Assembly: GCA_019694455.1 (NCBI GenBank)
Contig: JAIBBY010000017.1
Span: 28,981-92,980 of the forward strand
Length of the DNA stretch: 64,000 bases
Reading direction: 5' to 3'
DNA from: Pirellulales bacterium
GTDB taxonomy: Bacteria; Planctomycetota; Planctomycetia; Pirellulales; JAEUIK01
Shown: positions 60,785-64,000 of the stretch, in pieces
How the letters are laid out: every line of letters starts with the position of its first letter
Numbering within the stretch: position 1 is the stretch's first letter
Notes under the pieces: model-generated
Told to the model about the DNA's origin: nothing
Seen by the model: the letters and a program-made list of their open reading frames with translations, nothing else
Database searches by the model: none
Translations under genes and position numbers: made by a program

Positions 60785-61537
60785 TCATAATGGGAAGAGG
60801 GTCTGCCGAGATAGGAGTTGGCTGGTAAGCTCGCCAATGAAGGTGACGATAACGCCGACATAGAGGATGCCGGTCGCGCTTTGCGTGTTGGGGATCTTGA
60901 GCGTTTGCCCGGCCATGATCGCGACGGCGATGGTGCCGACGATGCCCGCCAACCAGCGAAGCAGCAGAAACCAGACGGTATCGGTCGACCAGGACTTTTC
61001 CGAAGTGAGGTCCAGGGTCAGACCCAGACCGACCACGGCCACGCGCAGCGCGACGGCCAACAAGATCAGCCCAACCAATTTTTTGAGGGGATCAAGCCGC
61101 ATGGTGGGGGTATTGAGATACCAATGCCCCAGCAGCATGGCCGCCATGGTGGCGCCAAGCACCAAGCCGCTCGTCGGAGAGTCGAGGGCGCGCAACAGGC
61201 CGGCCGCATCGGTGGGCCAGCCGATGCCTGCCTCTTGCCAGGCGGCCACCACCGACAAGAGCGCGACCAGCAACAGGGCGATGCGCCCCGCGCGGCTGGC
61301 TTCGTACAGCCACAAAGCGGAGCCCACATAGCTGACGAACGAGATGGCGATTGGCAGCCAAACGGGGCCAAGTTCTGGCTGTTGCCAGGTGACGATCGCG
61401 GCGAGCGCGTTCATCCCTAACAGGACGTAAAGATGGACGCGAAAATAGCCACTAGGAACCAAGCGTCCCGACGTGAGCCCCATGGCCAAGGCCAAGCCAA
61501 AGCTGAGGCGGTAGATGAATTGCAGGAGGATCGACAC
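60785..61537 (-). CDS. polytopic membrane protein of unknown function
   Basis: 250 residues from GTG 61537. Almost wholly hydrophobic, with seven or eight membrane helices (LLQFIYRLSFGLALAMGLTS, VHLYVLLGMNALAAIVTW, IAISFVSYVGSALWLYEASR, LGATMAAMLLGHWYLNTPTM, LVGLILLAVALRVAVVGLGL, LLLRWLAGIVGTIAVAIMA, ILYVGVIVTFIGELTSQLLS). GHWYLNTPTM with a His in a membrane segment could bind a haem or quinone, but this is a guess. It is first in the operon that leads through the zinc-ribbon protein and the Fe-S oxidoreductase to moaDEA. A promoter candidate lies upstream at 61597-61626. Confidence 0.7.
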   Translation of the reverse strand: MSILLQFIYRLSFGLALAMGLTSGRLVPSGYFRVHLYVLLGMNALAAIVTWQQPELGPVWLPIAISFVSYVGSALWLYEASRAGRIALLLVALLSVVAAWQEAGIGWPTDAAGLLRALDSPTSGLVLGATMAAMLLGHWYLNTPTMRLDPLKKLVGLILLAVALRVAVVGLGLTLDLTSEKSWSTDTVWFLLLRWLAGIVGTIAVAIMAGQTLKIPNTQSATGILYVGVIVTFIGELTSQLLSRQTLFPL

Positions 61538-62086
61538 GGCACATCAAAAGACGACGTTGGCCATGAGACGCCAAACAGCTTTGGCACGAAGTGCCCATTC
61601 TAGCGAGCCCGCCGCGAGTATGTCATGGGCCTCGCCAGCTTTGCCCAACAAGCCCGCGAAAAACTAACCCAAGCCGGAATATTTGGGCAGGCAGCGATTC
61701 TGCGTCTTAAGCAGTCAACAGCGACAGCCCCCGGTGTGAACGGGTGCTGCCGCTGAAATTTGGCCAGCGAGTGAAACCCTGCCGTCGTCGACCATCACCG
61801 CTATCGCGGCGGCGGTCACTTGGTAGCCGACCTGCCACACTAATTCGCCACTGGTCGTCCGTGTTACGATTCTCGGCAGGTAGCGGCGAGAGTCAAGAGT
61901 TTGAGCAACATTAGTGCCCGTCCATTCGACTGTCCCGTTGGTAAGGACCGCTCAGCATTCTAACTTCATAAATCCGCAGTCTTCGCGGGCTGCCCCAGAC
62001 GCACGATCCACCCTAAATCTAAGAGTTTGTTTGCATCTAGACGTCGAAAACCGGAGAATGACGACCACCGACAGGAGGGCCGACCG
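61538..62086. other. intergenic region between divergent genes; start of a lower-GC segment
   Basis: About 550 bp. The left part holds the promoter candidate for the minus-strand operon. To the right, from ~61700 onward, the base composition falls visibly and stays lower to the end of the window. No gene, tRNA or inverted repeat typical of an insertion end was found. Confidence 0.5.
61597..61626 (-). promoter_or_regulatory. sigma-70-type promoter of the oxidoreductase/moa operon
   Basis: On the minus strand ATGACA (61626-61621) and TAGAAT (61602-61597) are 18 bases apart, each one or two bases from consensus. The leader to the GTG at 61537 would be about 50 bases. Confidence 0.5.
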
Positions 62087-63160
62087 ATGGCTGACGACAG
62101 CACGGCACTGGCAGTAAGCGGATTTCCCGCTCTCGCCGAAGTCTGCGAATCGCCAGACGACTTTCTCAGCAAGCTGGATGTGGGCGCACTCAATCTGATG
62201 TGTGCTTGCGGCCTCCCGGGCGCCGAAGGCCTGGACATCGTCAAGCAACTTGCTTGGCTTGATGAAGCAGCTCGCCAAGTCGATTTTCAAACGCGAAACA
62301 ACCTTGACGGGCTCGTGCGCACTCCCGCTGTCTACAACAATTCGCCCGGCTATTTCTGTTGCAACTACCTCTTGAAAACTCTGCAAGAGGTTCTAGGCGT
62401 CAGATACAACCCTGCCCGAGTCACTGACTCCGACTTTCAGAACCCGCTTTGCATCAATCCCGATTTCAGCGATTCTCGCGACCTTTTCATTCACGGGATG
62501 ACGGACGGGCCGGGCGGAACGTGCGCTTCGATGCCCGTATTGTATGTCGCGGTGGGGCGACGGCTGGGTTATCCGCTCTCACTGGTCGAAGCTCCCGGTC
62601 ACTTGTTCTTCCGATGGGAGGGGAGCCGCTTCAACGTGGTTGAGCGGTTCAACGTGGAAGGCGCTGGCCACGGAATCAGTTTCTATCCCGATGACTACTA
62701 TTTGTCGTGGCCGAAAGAGTGGCGTCCAAGCGACAAGGCTGGCGGCTGGTATCTCAAATCCCTCTCACCAGCCGAAGAACTTGCGGCCTTTCTTTTCACC
62801 CGTGGGTCGTGCCTGGAAGATAACGGCCGAACTCGTGAGGCCGTACAAGCATTTGAGTGGGCAAGCAAACTCTTGCCGGATGACCTTCGCTATAGCTCGC
62901 AAGTTGTCAAGCTCATGCGACGTGAGCTTCAAGAGGGATTTCAAGCGTTACAGGCAGAACGGCAATCGCTTGAGATGGAGCGGATGGTCATAGAGCAGCA
63001 GCAACGCCGTTTGGTCAATGATCCGTTTCGTGCCAACGGCCCGCCCCACCCCGACGTTTGCCAATGTACCCAGTGCCGACAGTCACGGCTACCTGCACGC
63101 CGGACACCCGGTCACATGCCGGGTTGCCCTTGTCCAATGTGCAAAACGAGCCCTTGGTGA
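62087..63160 (+). CDS. SirB1/transglutaminase-like protein with cysteine-rich C-terminus
   Basis: 357 residues from ATG 62087 (ACAGGAGGG upstream). The middle (~145-215) carries a transglutaminase-like core: GGTCASMPVLYVAVGRRLGY (candidate nucleophile Cys), PLSLVEAPGHLFFRWEGSRF (His), then FNVVERFNVE, in the order seen in SirB1/Transglut_core2 proteins. A TPR-like stretch follows (FLFTRGSCLEDNGRTREAVQ). The last ~40 residues have paired cysteines (PDVCQCTQCRQS, PGCPCPMCKTSPW) that could bind zinc. The N-terminal part also contains CACGLPG. Whether it acts as a hydrolase, a transamidase or a scaffold is unknown. It is 13 bases upstream of the Rhs-tip gene and is the first gene of the lower-GC segment. 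Confidence 0.72.
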   Translation: MADDSTALAVSGFPALAEVCESPDDFLSKLDVGALNLMCACGLPGAEGLDIVKQLAWLDEAARQVDFQTRNNLDGLVRTPAVYNNSPGYFCCNYLLKTLQEVLGVRYNPARVTDSDFQNPLCINPDFSDSRDLFIHGMTDGPGGTCASMPVLYVAVGRRLGYPLSLVEAPGHLFFRWEGSRFNVVERFNVEGAGHGISFYPDDYYLSWPKEWRPSDKAGGWYLKSLSPAEELAAFLFTRGSCLEDNGRTREAVQAFEWASKLLPDDLRYSSQVVKLMRRELQEGFQALQAERQSLEMERMVIEQQQRRLVNDPFRANGPPHPDVCQCTQCRQSRLPARRTPGHMPGCPCPMCKTSPW

Positions 63161-63173
63161 AAGGACTGAAGCC

Positions 63174-63878
63174 ATGTACTCCCCACCACTCGGACGTTTC
63201 TTGAGCCCCGACCCGCTCACGCGCGACCCGACTCTTCTGTTTGACAACAATTGGTATGGCGACCAGTTGACGATGATGCGCAACGTGTACGGATATGCTG
63301 ACAACAATCCGATTAACGCGACTGATCCGACCGGAATGGCCCCTAAAATTTGTAGCTGCTGCAATACTGCTGCTGACGAGGCGCGACGAGATCATCTTCC
63401 CGGCGGAAGGATTCGGACAGGGCGGCGGTCATGCCAAGTTAACATTGAGTGCAAGGAAGGATGCCCAAGCAACTTTCCCGCGACGACAAGCGCCGGAAGG
63501 GTCGGCAGGGAGATCGTCATTAGTATTTGCCTTGATTGCCGGATGTCGAACGCCAACCTGCAGCAGACCATTCTTCACGAACTACAACACGCTCGCGATT
63601 TTTGTCGTATTGGTGGCGAGCCACCTGGCAACTTGCCGAACTGTGTGCGATACGAGACCGCCGCCTATCGAAAGTCATGTGGCTTCCTGTTTCCGCGCGG
63701 TAGTGCTCAGTTCAATAGGTGCGTGCAATGTGGAGTGTGGTTTAGCTGTGCCCGATGGGGCCAGCCTGCACCGAATCCTCCGTGCGATGTGTCTACCGGT
63801 GTTCCAACCCAGCCGTGTTATATTTATGTGTCAGGGGTCGGATTTGTCCCTGATCCAAGCGACCCACGGTGTCATTAG
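63174..63878 (+). CDS. free-standing Rhs C-terminal tip with HExxH metallopeptidase-like domain
   Basis: 234 residues from ATG 63174, with AAGGA at good spacing. Residues 1-~55 are the end of an Rhs-associated core: MYSPPLGRFLSPDPLTRDP, then MMRNVYGYADNNPINATDPT-G. Normally this follows hundreds of residues of YD repeats, absent here. The rest is a variable tip of the toxin type. It has many cysteines (ICSCC, VNIECKEGC, ISICLDC) and a zinc-protease motif HELQH in NLQQTILHELQHARDFCR, followed 20-odd residues later by YETAAYRKSCGF, whose Glu could be the third ligand. The H-E-L-x-H...C...E...C pattern resembles Atp23-like and Tox-type metallopeptidases. No signal peptide is present and no immunity gene was identified. 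Confidence 0.8.
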   Translation: MYSPPLGRFLSPDPLTRDPTLLFDNNWYGDQLTMMRNVYGYADNNPINATDPTGMAPKICSCCNTAADEARRDHLPGGRIRTGRRSCQVNIECKEGCPSNFPATTSAGRVGREIVISICLDCRMSNANLQQTILHELQHARDFCRIGGEPPGNLPNCVRYETAAYRKSCGFLFPRGSAQFNRCVQCGVWFSCARWGQPAPNPPCDVSTGVPTQPCYIYVSGVGFVPDPSDPRCH

Positions 63879-63960
63879 AGCTCGTTTCAAAACCGTCGTA
63901 AACTAACCTTCCACTGTGTAAGGAGTTGGGTTAGGACGTGCCTTCGAAAGGAGACTTTTG

Positions 63961-64000
63961 ATGGCCAAGCGACACGATGTCGAAGTCACGGATGAGCAAT
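63961..64000 (+). CDS. start of a gene cut by the window edge
   Basis: ATG at 63961 with a strong ribosome-binding site (GAAAGGAGAC) begins MAKRHDVEVTDEQ. Only 13 codons are visible and the family cannot be named. It lies 82 bases after the Rhs-tip gene in the same direction, so it is the position where an immunity protein or regulator would be expected. Confidence 0.6.
   Translation, partial: MAKRHDVEVTDEQ

Noticed and set aside
61538..62086. Molybdenum-cofactor riboswitch before the oxidoreductase/moa operon
   Set aside because: The predicted leader is only about 50 bases and shows no multi-helix structure; no such element was seen in front of moaD either.

Overview
The window looks like GC-rich chromosomal DNA of a planctomycete, most likely in or near the Pirellulales. 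The main support is the overlapping pair of a giant DUF1549/DUF1553 cytochrome-type protein and a DUF1501 protein with a twin-arginine signal. DUF6268-like and DUF1207-like barrels, HEAT-repeat lipoproteins, a secreted protein with a terminal Hint domain, and frequent GTG/TTG starts point the same way. No ribosomal marker was used, so the placement is by gene content only. There is no prophage, CRISPR array or complete insertion sequence.

Layout. 1-2.6 kb: tail of an RND metal efflux pump, a broken VapBC-like toxin-antitoxin pair, RNase P RNA and an orphan HicB-like protein. 3.0-8.7 kb: Tat-exported sugar isomerase-like protein, then the DUF1549/1553 + DUF1501 pair. 8.7-18.2 kb (minus strand): nucleoside-type MFS transporter, small membrane proteins, an FAH-family enzyme with an AidB-like acyl-CoA dehydrogenase, two related barrels and the Hint protein. 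18.7-21.9 kb: GNAT acetyltransferase and an M16 pair in which only one member has the zinc motif. 22.2-26.5 kb (minus): a four-gene TroABCD-like Mn/Zn importer in which every junction is a 4-nt stop/start overlap. Both permeases carry C-terminal DtxR/MntR-like domains. 26.6-30.1 kb (minus): a glycan-type operon with a double-domain glycosyltransferase, two methyltransferases and an acetyltransferase.

30.2-33.7 kb: an acyl-CoA dehydrogenase, then a restriction-modification locus: a BglII-like endonuclease facing an MT-A70 methyltransferase that is co-oriented with an acetylpolyamine amidohydrolase/HDAC-family enzyme. 34.1-37.3 kb: two exported proteins, one a HEAT-repeat lipoprotein. 37.7-44.2 kb: fatty-acid beta-oxidation (FadB-like, FadA-like, large acyl-CoA dehydrogenase, EtfB without EtfA). 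44.4-47.7 kb: DUF1207 barrel, a lower-GC GH43-like gene and an IS3-family transposase remnant bracketed by a 44-bp direct repeat. 47.9-55.5 kb: PmtA-like methyltransferase, CtpA-type protease, TsaD, DUF1328 protein, a strong hairpin, a cysteine-repeat protein, tRNA-Leu(CAG) and a GT39-like/TPR fusion. 55.5-61.5 kb (minus): moaA-moaE-moaD downstream of a large FAD/Fe-S oxidoreductase and two membrane proteins. 61.9-64 kb: a lower-GC cassette with a SirB1/transglutaminase-like protein, a free-standing Rhs C-terminal tip carrying an HExxH metallopeptidase-like domain, and the start of another gene.

The strongest leads are the permease-metalloregulator fusion (the full DtxR/MntR ligand set is present with exact spacing), the orphan Rhs-tip metallopeptidase, the BglII-like/MT-A70 pairing and the payload-less terminal Hint domain. 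All functions are read from sequence motifs and remembered family features; no database search was run.
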